A DNA stretch of 64,000 nt from Paraburkholderia sejongensis (GTDB lineage Bacteria > Pseudomonadota > Gammaproteobacteria > Burkholderiales > Burkholderiaceae). Shown piece after piece: positions 25,532 to 33,812 of the stretch. The notes beneath the pieces are model-generated. The model ran no database searches and was not told where the DNA came from. It worked only from the letters and a program-made list of their open reading frames with translations. A program made the position numbers and the translations under genes. The stretch is from assembly GCF_020880815.1 (NCBI RefSeq), contig NZ_JAJITD010000011.1, positions 186,001 through 250,000 of the forward strand, given 5' to 3'. Every line of letters starts with the position of its first letter. The first letter of the stretch is position 1.

Positions 25532-27157
25532 TTGAGCCAGCCCAACGCCGCGCCGGCCTCCGCGTCGCCGCCTCAACCGCCGTCACAACCTCCTTCAGGA
25601 CCGCCATCGGGACCGCCGCCGTCCGCGCCGGCGCCGCTCGAAGGCGGCCAGCTGGTGCTCGCGACGATCGCGGTCGCGCTGGCAACGTTCATGAACGTTC
25701 TGGACACCTCGATTGCGAACGTCGCGATTCCGACGATTTCGGGCAACCTCGGCGTGTCCGTCGATGAAGGCACGTGGGTCATCACCGTGTTCGCCGCGGC
25801 CAACGCGGTGTCGATTCCGCTGACCGGCTGGCTCACGCAGCGCATCGGCCAGGTGAAGCTGTTCGTCGGCGCGATTCTGAGCTTCGTGTTGGCGTCGTGG
25901 CTGTGCGGGATCGCGCCGACGCTGCCGATTTTGCTACTCGCGCGGGTATTCCAGGGCGCGGTGGCCGGCCCGCTGATTCCGCTGTCGCAAGCGATATTGC
26001 TCGGCTCGTATCCGAAGGAGAAAGCGTCGACCGCGCTCGCGCTGTGGGCGATGACCGCGACGGTCGGGCCGATCGCAGGCCCGGCGCTCGGCGGCTGGAT
26101 CACCGATAGCTACAGTTGGTCGTGGATCTTCTATATCAACATTCCGGTCGGCCTGTTCGCGGCCGGTGTGACGTGGATGATCTACCGGACCCGCGAAACG
26201 CCGACGCGCAAGCCGCCGATCGACGTCATCGGCCTTGGCCTGCTGATCACGTGGGTGGCGTCGTTGCAGATCATGCTCGACAAGGGCAAGGATCTCGACT
26301 GGTTTTCGTCGCCGGTGATTACGGTTCTGGGGCTGGTCGCGTTGATCAGTTTTGCGTTTTTCCTCGTGTGGGAATTGACCGAGGCACATCCGATCGTCGA
26401 TTTGCGGCTGTTTGCGCAGCGTAATTTTCTCGGCGGGACGGTCGCGATTTCGGTTGCGTATGGGGTGTTTTTCGGCAATCTCGTGTTGTTGCCGCAATGG
26501 ATGCAGGAGTATCTGAATTACCGCTCGGTCGATGCCGGGCTCGTGACCGCGCCGCTCGGTGTTTTCGCGGTCATTCTTGCGCCGGTGCTCGGCAAGGTGT
26601 TGCCGCGTTCCGATGCGCGGATCATTTCGACGTTCGCTTTTGTTGGCTTTGCGGTTGTGTTTTATATGCGCTCGAAGTATGTGATCGAGATCGATACGTG
26701 GCATCTGGTGATACCGACGTTGTTGCAGGGGATTCCGATGGCGCTGTTTTTCGTGCCGTTGACGGCGATTATTCTCTCCGGGCAACCGCAAAGCAAGATT
26801 CCGGCGGCGGCGGGGCTCTCCAATTTCGTGCGGGTGTTTTGCGGGGCGGTGGGGACTTCGATTGCGGGGACTGCGTGGAATAACCGGACGATTTTGCATC
26901 ATGCGCGACTTACCGAGCAGGCCTCCGTCAATAACCCGGCGTTTGCTCAGCAGATCGATGCGACGCAAACGCTGTTGCATATGGATGCGCCGTCGGCGCG
27001 GGCTCTGTTTGATTTCACTGTCAATACGCAAGCCGCGATGATGGGGCTGAATGATATTTTCTTTGTGTCGGCTGTTATTTTTCTTTTGATTATTCCGTTG
27101 ATCTGGATTACCCGGCCGGTTAAGGGAGGGGGGGCGGATGCGGCGGGGGCACATTGA
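25532..27157 (+). CDS. EmrB/QacA-type DHA2 MFS transporter
   Basis: 541 residues from a TTG (25532) with GGAGA seven bases upstream; the frame is open further upstream but without a ribosome site. There is a Pro/Ser-rich cytoplasmic N terminus (about 45 residues), then 14 hydrophobic segments. ATFMNVLDTSIANVAIPTI is the TM1 signature D1 of DHA2 pumps, and GPALGGWITDSYSWSWIFYIN is the antiporter motif C. EmrB normally works with the membrane-fusion protein EmrA, but no emrA or tolC-like gene is adjacent. The 3' half has many T-ending codons, unlike the 5' half. Confidence 0.9.
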   Translation: MSQPNAAPASASPPQPPSQPPSGPPSGPPPSAPAPLEGGQLVLATIAVALATFMNVLDTSIANVAIPTISGNLGVSVDEGTWVITVFAAANAVSIPLTGWLTQRIGQVKLFVGAILSFVLASWLCGIAPTLPILLLARVFQGAVAGPLIPLSQAILLGSYPKEKASTALALWAMTATVGPIAGPALGGWITDSYSWSWIFYINIPVGLFAAGVTWMIYRTRETPTRKPPIDVIGLGLLITWVASLQIMLDKGKDLDWFSSPVITVLGLVALISFAFFLVWELTEAHPIVDLRLFAQRNFLGGTVAISVAYGVFFGNLVLLPQWMQEYLNYRSVDAGLVTAPLGVFAVILAPVLGKVLPRSDARIISTFAFVGFAVVFYMRSKYVIEIDTWHLVIPTLLQGIPMALFFVPLTAIILSGQPQSKIPAAAGLSNFVRVFCGAVGTSIAGTAWNNRTILHHARLTEQASVNNPAFAQQIDATQTLLHMDAPSARALFDFTVNTQAAMMGLNDIFFVSAVIFLLIIPLIWITRPVKGGGADAAGAH

Positions 27158-27172
27158 GGGTCCTCGCGGGGT

Positions 27173-27336
27173 GGTGCTTTTTTGGCTGTGCTCTTGCGGT
27201 GTTGGCCTTTCCTTGAATTCTTGTCGGTCTATTAGCTCTGCCCCTGTGCGGGGCGGTGCTTTTTTGGCTGTGCTCGCATGGTGTTGGCCTTTCCTTGCTT
27301 TCTTCTCGGTCTATTAGCGTTGCCCCTGTGCGGGGC
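27173..27336. repeat. 82-bp head-to-tail duplication
   Basis: Copy A 27173-27254 and copy B 27255-27336 are exactly the same length and differ at roughly ten positions. Both run from GGTGCTTTTTTGGCTGTGCT to the small hairpin GCCCCTGTGCGGGGC. Confidence 0.9.
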
Positions 27337-27486
27337 GGCACCTACTTTCTTTGCGGCTGCAAAGAAAGTAGGCAAAGAAAGCAGCTTCACACCGCTAGTT
27401 CTGAAGTGGGCACCGTAGCCCCTTACCGGTAGTGGTGCATCTGGAGTCCGTGCTTCCGCACACTCCGCGATAGTGACAAAGCCGTC
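27308..27486 (+). repeat. Left arm of long inverted repeat
   Basis: 179 bp, the reverse complement of 27607-27785 at an estimated 85-90 per cent identity by eye. It holds a perfect 14-bp hairpin, CCTACTTTCTTTGC / GCAAAGAAAGTAGG (27341-27372, loop GGCT). The half nearest the outer end is almost identical between arms; the inner half is more diverged. Confidence 0.9.
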
Positions 27487-27606
27487 ATCAGCTCCCACTC
27501 CGCACTGCGTGCGTCGCGGACGGGTCTGCCAGGGAAACCAGGGGGGCGGGAAATAGCGGGCGGTTTTTGAGCGGGGCTTCGGCGCGCGTAGCGCCGCCGG
27601 AAGAAT

Positions 27607-27785
27607 GATGGCTTTGTCACTACCGCCGAATGCGCGGGGACACGGATTCCAGATGCACCACTACCGGTGGCCCGCTACGGTTCCCGCTTAAGAACTAGCG
27701 GTGTGAAGCTGCTTTCTTTGCCTACTTTCTTTGCAGCCGCAAAGAAAGTAGGTGCCGCCCCGCACAGGGGCAACGCTAATAGACC
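27607..27785 (-). repeat. Right arm of long inverted repeat
   Basis: 179 bp, pairs with 27308-27486. The internal hairpin recurs at 27721-27752 with loop AGCC. Homology continues outward to about 27811 and there resembles copy A of the 82-bp duplication (it shares the TTCCTTGAATTC stretch). Confidence 0.9.
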
Positions 27786-27909
27786 ACCAAGAATTCAAGG
27801 AAAGGCCAAAACCAATAGAACACCGAAAAACAGAACACCGAAAAGAACAAACCCACCAAACCAAAAATCAAAAACAGGAACAGAAACAGAAAAACAAAAA
27901 ACCAAACCC

Positions 27910-28686
27910 TCACCGAAAATACCGCGCCGGCGTCTCCCCAAACGCCTCCCGAAACACAGCAATAAACGAAGAAACATCACTATACCCAACAGCAACCGCG
28001 ACTTGCGAAACACTCTCCCCAGCCCCAAGATGCCCAAGCGCAGCCAACAACCGCAATTGCTGCCGCCATTGCCCGAAGGTCTGCCCGGTTTCTCTCGCAA
28101 ACAATCGCGCCGCGGTACGCGCAGTCACCCCAGCCGCCGCGGCCAACTCCTCAAGCACAAGAGTTTGCGCAGGATTATTACCAAGCGAATCGGCAATCCG
28201 TTGAATGCGCGGATCCCGCGGCCAATTCAAACCAAGCGCCGCGCGCGGCAAAATCGCAATGCGATCGAGCAATACCTGCAACAAACGTCGCGCAGGCTCG
28301 TCAAGTGAATGCCCAGGCGAAAAATCGGCCGCGGCCGATAACAAAGCCAAGGTGAGCGCATCAGGAATCAACGCCCCCGTCCGCGCAGGCAAAGAATCAA
28401 CATCGAATCCACGCCCCGCAGCCAAATCCATCGCGACATAGAGCGAATAAAACCTGACACCCCGCTTCGCATGCGAACTGTGCAGCGTATCGGCGACGAG
28501 CCACAACGCCCGCCCCGGCGGCACCACCCAGCGGCCGGCTTCGGTCCGCACCGTCAACACGCCGTCGCTCACATGAATCAGCCGCGCGCGCCGGTTGGCG
28601 CGCCACGGCTCATCCAGCGCCGGGTGACGCTCGCTCACCACGAACACAGCCCGGTCAGTGCTGTCCGGATCGAAGGCTTCCTTCAT
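27910..28686 (-). CDS. AraC-family transcriptional regulator
   Basis: 258 residues from the ATG at 28686 (MKEAFDPDS); a TTG 57 bp upstream is less likely. An N-terminal cupin-like sensor (about 25-125) contains VVPPGRALWLVADTLHSSH. Two helix-turn-helix motifs lie at the C terminus (about 175-255), with LEELAAAAGVTARTAARLFARETG and VSQVAVAVGYSDVSSFIAVFREAFG. It follows the NmrA-like gene by 93 bp on the same strand and may control it. The 3' half of the coding strand is T-rich at wobble positions. Confidence 0.92.
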   Translation of the reverse strand: MKEAFDPDSTDRAVFVVSERHPALDEPWRANRRARLIHVSDGVLTVRTEAGRWVVPPGRALWLVADTLHSSHAKRGVRFYSLYVAMDLAAGRGFDVDSLPARTGALIPDALTLALLSAAADFSPGHSLDEPARRLLQVLLDRIAILPRAALGLNWPRDPRIQRIADSLGNNPAQTLVLEELAAAAGVTARTAARLFARETGQTFGQWRQQLRLLAALGHLGAGESVSQVAVAVGYSDVSSFIAVFREAFGETPARYFR

Positions 28687-28779
28687 CGTGTCTGCCCTCA
28701 CGCGCGGCTTGCGCGAAGGCAGCAAGATTAGCACGACGCGCAACGCTCATTCGCGATGCCTCCCGCGCCCGGCACCCCT

Positions 28780-29655
28780 CTATCCGGCCCGCGCAACCAA
28801 CCCCTCCAACACTTCCCGATACTCCGTCGTCCCCAGCACCCGCTCGTTCACCCCGTCCTCGAAATCGATCCAGCCGGAGTTGAAGCCGTCGAGCATTTCG
28901 AGCCGCGGCGCGGGCCAGCGCGTGCCCTGCGCCTGAAACCGCGCTTCCCATTGCTCGCGCGGTACCGGCTGCGCATCGACCGGACGCCCCAGCACGTCGG
29001 CAAGCAACGCGGCGATCTCGCGCTGCGTGTAGCGCCGCGGCCCCTCGATCTCGATCACCCGCCGCCCGTGCCACGATTGCGTAAGCGTGCGCCCAATCAC
29101 GCGACCGATATCCGCGGTCGCCACCATCGGATACGCGCGCTCGAGCGGTTGCAGAAAACTCGGCATCACTCCGGTCTCGCGGGCCGGCGCGATATCCCAC
29201 AACGAGTTCTCCATGAACCACGCGGGCCGCGCAATTGCGGTCGGCAGCGGTTGCGCCAGCGTGGCCAACGCCTGTTCGAGAATATGCACCTGCGTGATCA
29301 AACCAAGCCCCGTTTCGCGCTGGCCGCCCACCGACGACAACGCCACCACTCTCCCCGGCCGCGCCCGCGTCAATGCATCCTTCAGCACGGCCGCCGCCGC
29401 GTGCGCGCCCGGATACCCCGGTTCGGGCGCGAAGTCCGGCGCGAGCATCACGAATACGCCGGCCGCGTCCGCGAAGGCCCTGCTCAACGCGTCGGCGTCG
29501 TCGAACGACGCGATCGCAATCTGCGCGCCGCGCGCGCGCCACGGCGCGGCCTTGCGTTCGTCACGCATCACAGCTCGCACCGCGTGCCCCGCATCCAGTA
29601 ACGCGCGTGCCGCCGCGCCGCCCACCTGTCCTGTCACTCCGGTCACTACATACAT
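28780..29655 (-). CDS. NmrA-like NAD(P)-binding oxidoreductase (atypical SDR)
   Basis: 291 residues from the ATG at 29655, which has GAGGAGA six bases upstream. Rossmann start MYVVTGVTGQVGGAAARALL with the GxxGxxG motif. The later region is typical of NmrA/QOR2-like atypical SDRs (quinone reductases, redox sensors) and lacks the YxxxK active site of classical SDRs. A redox role on a quinone or on a signal is likely but unproved. Probably cotranscribed with the downstream araC. Confidence 0.85.
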   Translation of the reverse strand: MYVVTGVTGQVGGAAARALLDAGHAVRAVMRDERKAAPWRARGAQIAIASFDDADALSRAFADAAGVFVMLAPDFAPEPGYPGAHAAAAVLKDALTRARPGRVVALSSVGGQRETGLGLITQVHILEQALATLAQPLPTAIARPAWFMENSLWDIAPARETGVMPSFLQPLERAYPMVATADIGRVIGRTLTQSWHGRRVIEIEGPRRYTQREIAALLADVLGRPVDAQPVPREQWEARFQAQGTRWPAPRLEMLDGFNSGWIDFEDGVNERVLGTTEYREVLEGLVARAG

Positions 29656-30008
29656 GCTCGATCTCCTCGATGACGGCCCGTGCCGTGTCGGGATGCATTC
29701 TGGGCACGATTGACTCATTTCGCGAGAGCATGCACGTCATTTAAAAAATGACCAAATGGCATTGAAATATTTGTAATGTATTGCGTGCGACATCTGCGAT
29801 CGGAGCCATTCGCTTCGCCTCTTTCCGCAGCAACCTGCCCGTCTTGCGCGCGAGCCAGTTCTCCGAATACGGGCGCCGCAAGCGAGGGAATACCCTTTGA
29901 CTACCTCTCTTGAACGAGCGCGAACGCCTGTGCTACATTCAAATTGTTACCGGTAACTTACCGCATTGACTTAATTCATTGACAAATCACGTCAACACTC
30001 CTGCCCCA
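29656..30008. other. 353-bp divergent promoter region (NmrA-like / GH43)
   Basis: AT-richer than its flanks. Contains the palindrome at 29946-29957 close to the GH43 start. Nothing else could be assigned. Confidence 0.5.
29946..29957. promoter_or_regulatory. LacI/GntR-type operator palindrome
   Basis: GTTACCGGTAAC is a perfect 12-bp palindrome 52-63 bp upstream of the GH43 ATG. It is the core of the E. coli GntR operator (TGTTACCGGTAACA) and has the central CG typical of LacI-family sites. No lacI-type gene is in the window, so the regulator is encoded elsewhere. Confidence 0.7.
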
Positions 30009-31649
30009 ATGAGCATTATTCAAAACCCTGTCCTGCGCGGTTTCAATCCTGACCCTTGCATATGTCGCGGTAAAGATGCGTGGTACATCGCCGTATCGAC
30101 ATTCGAATGGTATCCAGGCGTCCTGATTTACGAATCTAAAGACTTCGTCAACTGGGAGCTGAAGGCGACGCCGCTGGAGCGTCTTTCGCAGTTGAACCTC
30201 ATTGGGGAACAGCCTTCCGGCGGCATCTGGGCGCCCGCCCTGTCGTATCACGATGGTCTCTACTGGCTCGTCTACACCGACACGAAGGCGTGGAAAGGCG
30301 AACAGAAGATCTCGCCGCTGCGCGATATGCACAACTATCTCGTGACCGCGCCGGAGATTACCGGCCCGTGGTCGGAGCCGGTGCATCTCGTATCCGGCGG
30401 ATACGATCCGTCGTTGTTCCACGACGATACGGGCAAGAAGTGGCTCGCGTATATTCGCCGCGATTTCCGCGGTATTCACGCGGATCTTTTCGCCGGCATC
30501 ATCGTGCGCGAGTACTCGGTGGATGAGCAAAGGCTGATCGGCGAAGAGCGCGTCATCTATGAAGGCGCAAATCTGCAAACCGACTATTTCATGAAGTGCC
30601 AGATCTACGAAGCCCCCCATCTGATGAAGAACGGAGGCTGGTACTACCTGATCACCGCGGAAGGCGGAACCGGTTATACGCATGCGACGTGCGTATCGAG
30701 GTCGCGCGATATTTTCGGGCCCTACGAGTTTCATCCGCAAACGCCGATGCTGACTTCGCGCGACGCGAACGGAAGAATCCAGCGCACCGGCCACGGCAAT
30801 CTGGTCGAAGGTCCGCATGGTCAGTGGTATATGACGTACCTCGGTTCCCGCCCGATCGACGCGCAGACGAAACGCTCGCCGCTGGGCCGCGAGACTTGCA
30901 TCGCATCGATCGAATGGCGCGACGGCTGGCCCTGTCTCACCGGATCAGGTGTGATTCCGTCGGAATCCTTCACGGTCGAATCGACTGTCGAACAGAATCT
31001 CGATAGCAGCTGGCACGTCGATTTCGGCCGCTGCACGACGCTGCCGCTGGAGCTGCAAAGTCTGCGCGCGCCGAAGAGCGATGCGTGGTGCAATCTGAAC
31101 GAGCGCCCCGGCTACCTGCGCATACGCGGCCAGGAGTCGCCGACGTCGCGCTTTCATCAAAGCCTGCTCGCGTGCCGCGTGCGCGACTGGCAAGTCGAAG
31201 TCGAAACGGCGCTGGAATTCTCGCCCAGTTCGTATCTGCATATGGCGGGACTAATGGCGCGATACGACGAAAGCACGTTCTATTACCTGTTCATCACCCG
31301 CGACGACGACGGCACGAAAATCCTCTCCTACATGGAGATGGATGCGGGCAGCTTCGCCTATAACAACCGTCTCGCCGTACTGCCGGAAAACGGCGAGACC
31401 GGCCTGCGATTGCGCGTCGAGGACACTAAGCTGCGCTTCTCCTATCGCACGGACGACGGCGCGTGGACAGAACTCGGTCTGGAAAAAGATTTCACCAAAC
31501 TGAGTGACGAATATGCGACTCCGATCGGTTTCACCGGAGCATTTATCGGAATCACGGCCAACGACATGCTCGGCTTTCGCGAGCCGGCTGACTTCAGATT
31601 TTTCTCGTATCGCCAGTTGCCCGCCCAAGACGCTAATTCCCGCAGTTAG
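30009..31649 (+). CDS. Glycoside hydrolase family 43 (beta-xylosidase/arabinofuranosidase type)
   Basis: 546 residues from the ATG at 30009 (MSIIQNPVLRGF). Five-bladed beta-propeller residues: general base D15 in GFNPDP, pKa-modulating D133 in GGYDPSLF, and general acid E201 in QIYEAPHL. The C-terminal part (about 330-540) is the beta-sandwich found in XynB-type GH43 enzymes. No signal peptide, so it cleaves imported oligosaccharides in the cytoplasm. It is followed 91 bp later by an MFS carrier and then a porin. Together these could form an uptake and degradation unit for plant-derived xylo- or arabino-oligosaccharides. Confidence 0.9.
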   Translation: MSIIQNPVLRGFNPDPCICRGKDAWYIAVSTFEWYPGVLIYESKDFVNWELKATPLERLSQLNLIGEQPSGGIWAPALSYHDGLYWLVYTDTKAWKGEQKISPLRDMHNYLVTAPEITGPWSEPVHLVSGGYDPSLFHDDTGKKWLAYIRRDFRGIHADLFAGIIVREYSVDEQRLIGEERVIYEGANLQTDYFMKCQIYEAPHLMKNGGWYYLITAEGGTGYTHATCVSRSRDIFGPYEFHPQTPMLTSRDANGRIQRTGHGNLVEGPHGQWYMTYLGSRPIDAQTKRSPLGRETCIASIEWRDGWPCLTGSGVIPSESFTVESTVEQNLDSSWHVDFGRCTTLPLELQSLRAPKSDAWCNLNERPGYLRIRGQESPTSRFHQSLLACRVRDWQVEVETALEFSPSSYLHMAGLMARYDESTFYYLFITRDDDGTKILSYMEMDAGSFAYNNRLAVLPENGETGLRLRVEDTKLRFSYRTDDGAWTELGLEKDFTKLSDEYATPIGFTGAFIGITANDMLGFREPADFRFFSYRQLPAQDANSRS

Positions 31650-31740
31650 CAACGCCCCTTCGAAGTTCGCATCAAGCCTGCGCCCGTCGATCTGCAAGAT
31701 CGCGGGCGAGTGCTTCAAAAAAACAGATCTAGGAGACGCA

Positions 31741-33045
31741 ATGAGACGAAAAATCGTCGGTTTGAGATGGTGGATCATCGGGACCGTGATGCTCGCTTCA
31801 TGCCTGAACTTTCTCACCCGAAGCACGCTTGCGGTCACCGCTCCAACGCTCACCCACGAGTTGCATCTGACCGCGCAGCAATACTCTTATGTGCTGAGTG
31901 CGTTTACCGCCACGAACGCGCTGCAGCCGATCACCGGCTATATCATCGATGTGATCGGACTGAAGGCGGGCTTCGCGCTGTTCTGCTGCGCGTGGTCGCT
32001 GGTCACGATGTCTCATGGTCTGGTCCATTCGTGGCAGGGGCTGGCGGTGGCGCGAGGGCTCCTCGGGCTGCCGGAGGGCGCGGTCCATCCCGCCGGCATG
32101 AAAGCCACCTCGCAGTGGTTTCCCGCGAAAGAACGCGGGCTGGCCGGCGGCATCTACAACATCGGCGCATCGTTGGGTTCGATGCTCGCGCCGCCGCTGG
32201 TCGTCTGGGCCACGCTGTTCTACAACTGGCAGTTCGCGTTCGTGGTCACCGGTGGGCTCGGCTTCATCTGGCTGGCGCTGTGGCTATGGCTGTACGACTC
32301 TCCGGAGAAGCATCGGGCGATTTCCGCCGATGAGAAGGAATACATCCTTTCCGGCCAGGAAAAGCATTTGCAGGCGAGCGCCGCGCGACCGTCCCTTTTC
32401 TCGATCGTCCGCCAACGCAATTTCTGGGGGATCGCGCTGCCGCGCTTTCTCGCTGATCCGACGTGGGTCACGCTCAGCTTCTGGATTCCGCTCTATCTCA
32501 GCACCGTACGGCATATGGATCTGAAGCAGATCGCGATGTTTGCATGGTTGCCGTTCCTCGCGGCGGACATCGGCAGCGTTTTCGGCGGAGCGCTCGTCGG
32601 CGCGCTGCTCAAGTACACGCGGCTGAGCGTGGTCAACGCGCGACGCTGCGCGTTTACATTCGGTGCGTTGTTGATGTTGCCGGTGCCGCTCGTCGGCTTT
32701 GTCGAGCATCCGTTGACCGCGATCGCACTGCTTTGCCTGGGTGGCTTTGCTCATCAGACCTTGTCCGTGACGGTTATCACGATGTCGAGCGATCTGTTCC
32801 GCAAAAACGAGGTTGCAACGGTCACGGGCTGCGTGGGAATGGTGAGCGCGATCGGCCAACTGTGCTTTACGTTGGTCGTTGGAGCGGTCGTGAGTCAGGT
32901 GGGCTACCGGCCGATTTTTATTCTTCTGGCCGTATTCGATCTGATTGGCGCGGCGGTACTGTGGAGCTTCGTGCGCGCCAAAGTGTATGAGAAGAGTACT
33001 TCGGCGCGTGCGCCGGAAACCGCCGCGGCACTTCGCGAGCAGTAG
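31741..33045 (+). CDS. ACS-family MFS transporter
   Basis: 434 residues from the ATG at 31741, preceded by TAGGAG. Twelve hydrophobic segments. Residues about 10-35 (LASCLNFLTRSTLAVTAPTL) and the motif around RGLLGLPEGAVHPAGMKATSQWFPAKERGLAGGIYN fit the anion:cation symporter family (hexuronate, glucarate and similar acids). Position behind GH43 suggests the product may be a sugar acid or decorated oligosaccharide. The gene ends inside an AGCAGT repeat. Confidence 0.88.
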   Translation: MRRKIVGLRWWIIGTVMLASCLNFLTRSTLAVTAPTLTHELHLTAQQYSYVLSAFTATNALQPITGYIIDVIGLKAGFALFCCAWSLVTMSHGLVHSWQGLAVARGLLGLPEGAVHPAGMKATSQWFPAKERGLAGGIYNIGASLGSMLAPPLVVWATLFYNWQFAFVVTGGLGFIWLALWLWLYDSPEKHRAISADEKEYILSGQEKHLQASAARPSLFSIVRQRNFWGIALPRFLADPTWVTLSFWIPLYLSTVRHMDLKQIAMFAWLPFLAADIGSVFGGALVGALLKYTRLSVVNARRCAFTFGALLMLPVPLVGFVEHPLTAIALLCLGGFAHQTLSVTVITMSSDLFRKNEVATVTGCVGMVSAIGQLCFTLVVGAVVSQVGYRPIFILLAVFDLIGAAVLWSFVRAKVYEKSTSARAPETAAALREQ

Positions 33046-33065
33046 CAGTAGCAGTAGCAATAGCC
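33039..33065. repeat. AGCAGT hexanucleotide repeat spanning the stop codon
   Basis: About four and a half near-perfect AGCAGT units. The MFS stop TAG (33043-33045) lies in the first unit. Each unit offers TAG in the same frame, so unit gain or loss would not extend the protein. Confidence 0.7.
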
Positions 33066-33812
33066 GGCCGCTGGGAAACCGGCGGCGGCAACCACGCCGC
33101 CCGCATCGTGGCTGCCATCGGTGCCGCCTCGCACATATCTGCGCGGGCGTTTCGATGAATCGACAAGCATTCATCCACCGCGATCCACCGCGCTCAAATG
33201 TTTTTGAGCCGCGCGGCGAAACACTCTCGCACACTTTCCTGCTCCTCTCCCGCCCGATCGCCGTGCACCACTGGCCGCAATGCGTCGTCTTCGACGCGAC
33301 CGGCCCGCGTGCCGCTTTCTCCCAATCAGCATGGGCCTCGACGTTCGCGGACGGCTCGCCGCCCGGTTCGAGCGACCGCCCGGCGATGTCCGCGTTGCCG
33401 TAGTCGGGCGTTTTGGAGCAGCGCCATCGCTGCCCGTTAAGGCTATGATCCCGACCTTCGAACGCGCGTAGAACGCTTCGACGGTCGCACGGTTCATGGC
33501 AACAACATTCACGCCGCCGGCGGCCAAGCCGGCCTTGTCGATCGTTCTGGCGATTTGAAACGCGACGCATGCTGCCGCGCCGATCGCCACACGCCGCAAC
33601 GCGGGGTTTTCTCGCGGCGTATCACCCGGCACTCATTCGAAAAAATAACGTTTATCAAAGGATCGATCTCACACGCGTTTCCTGTGCGGACTAGCACAAT
33701 CCGGCCTTCGCGCGCCACCAGCGGCACCGTCCGCAGCGGCGAGCGCCTTTCGCTGCGCCCGGTCGATAAAGGCCGCCGCGCGCCCCTTCCCTCTCAACCT
33801 CTGGAGACCTCC
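33046..33812. other. 767-bp intergenic region upstream of the porin
   Basis: No convincing gene. Open frames on both strands here are Arg/Ser-rich and lack ribosome sites. The last 200 bp hold an AT-rich stretch (about 33630-33665) that may be the porin promoter, and then the porin ribosome site GGAG (33803-33806). Confidence 0.5.

Larger units (their letters stand above)
27158..27909. other. 752-bp non-coding region built around a long inverted repeat
   Basis: Contains an 82-bp tandem duplication, two 179-bp inverted arms and a 120-bp GC-rich centre (27487-27606). Left of the centre the plus strand is rich in G and T; right of it, rich in A and C, notably 27785-27909. Convergent genes emrB and araC end at its two edges. 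No coding frame looks genuine. Confidence 0.85.

Noticed and set aside
27173..27785. CRISPR-like or IS-like array
   Set aside because: Two direct copies with no spacers and no transposase frame; the structure is an inverted repeat plus one tandem duplication.
32284..33570. Minus-strand frame crossing the ACS-type MFS gene and the following intergenic region
   Set aside because: It contains Leu repeats that come from the AGCAGT array and no ribosome site. It overlaps a well-supported carrier gene on the other strand.
33171..33632. Minus-strand frame of about 150 codons before the porin
   Set aside because: The start looks protein-like, but the rest is Arg/Ser-rich. No ribosome site, no motif and no conservation evidence available.
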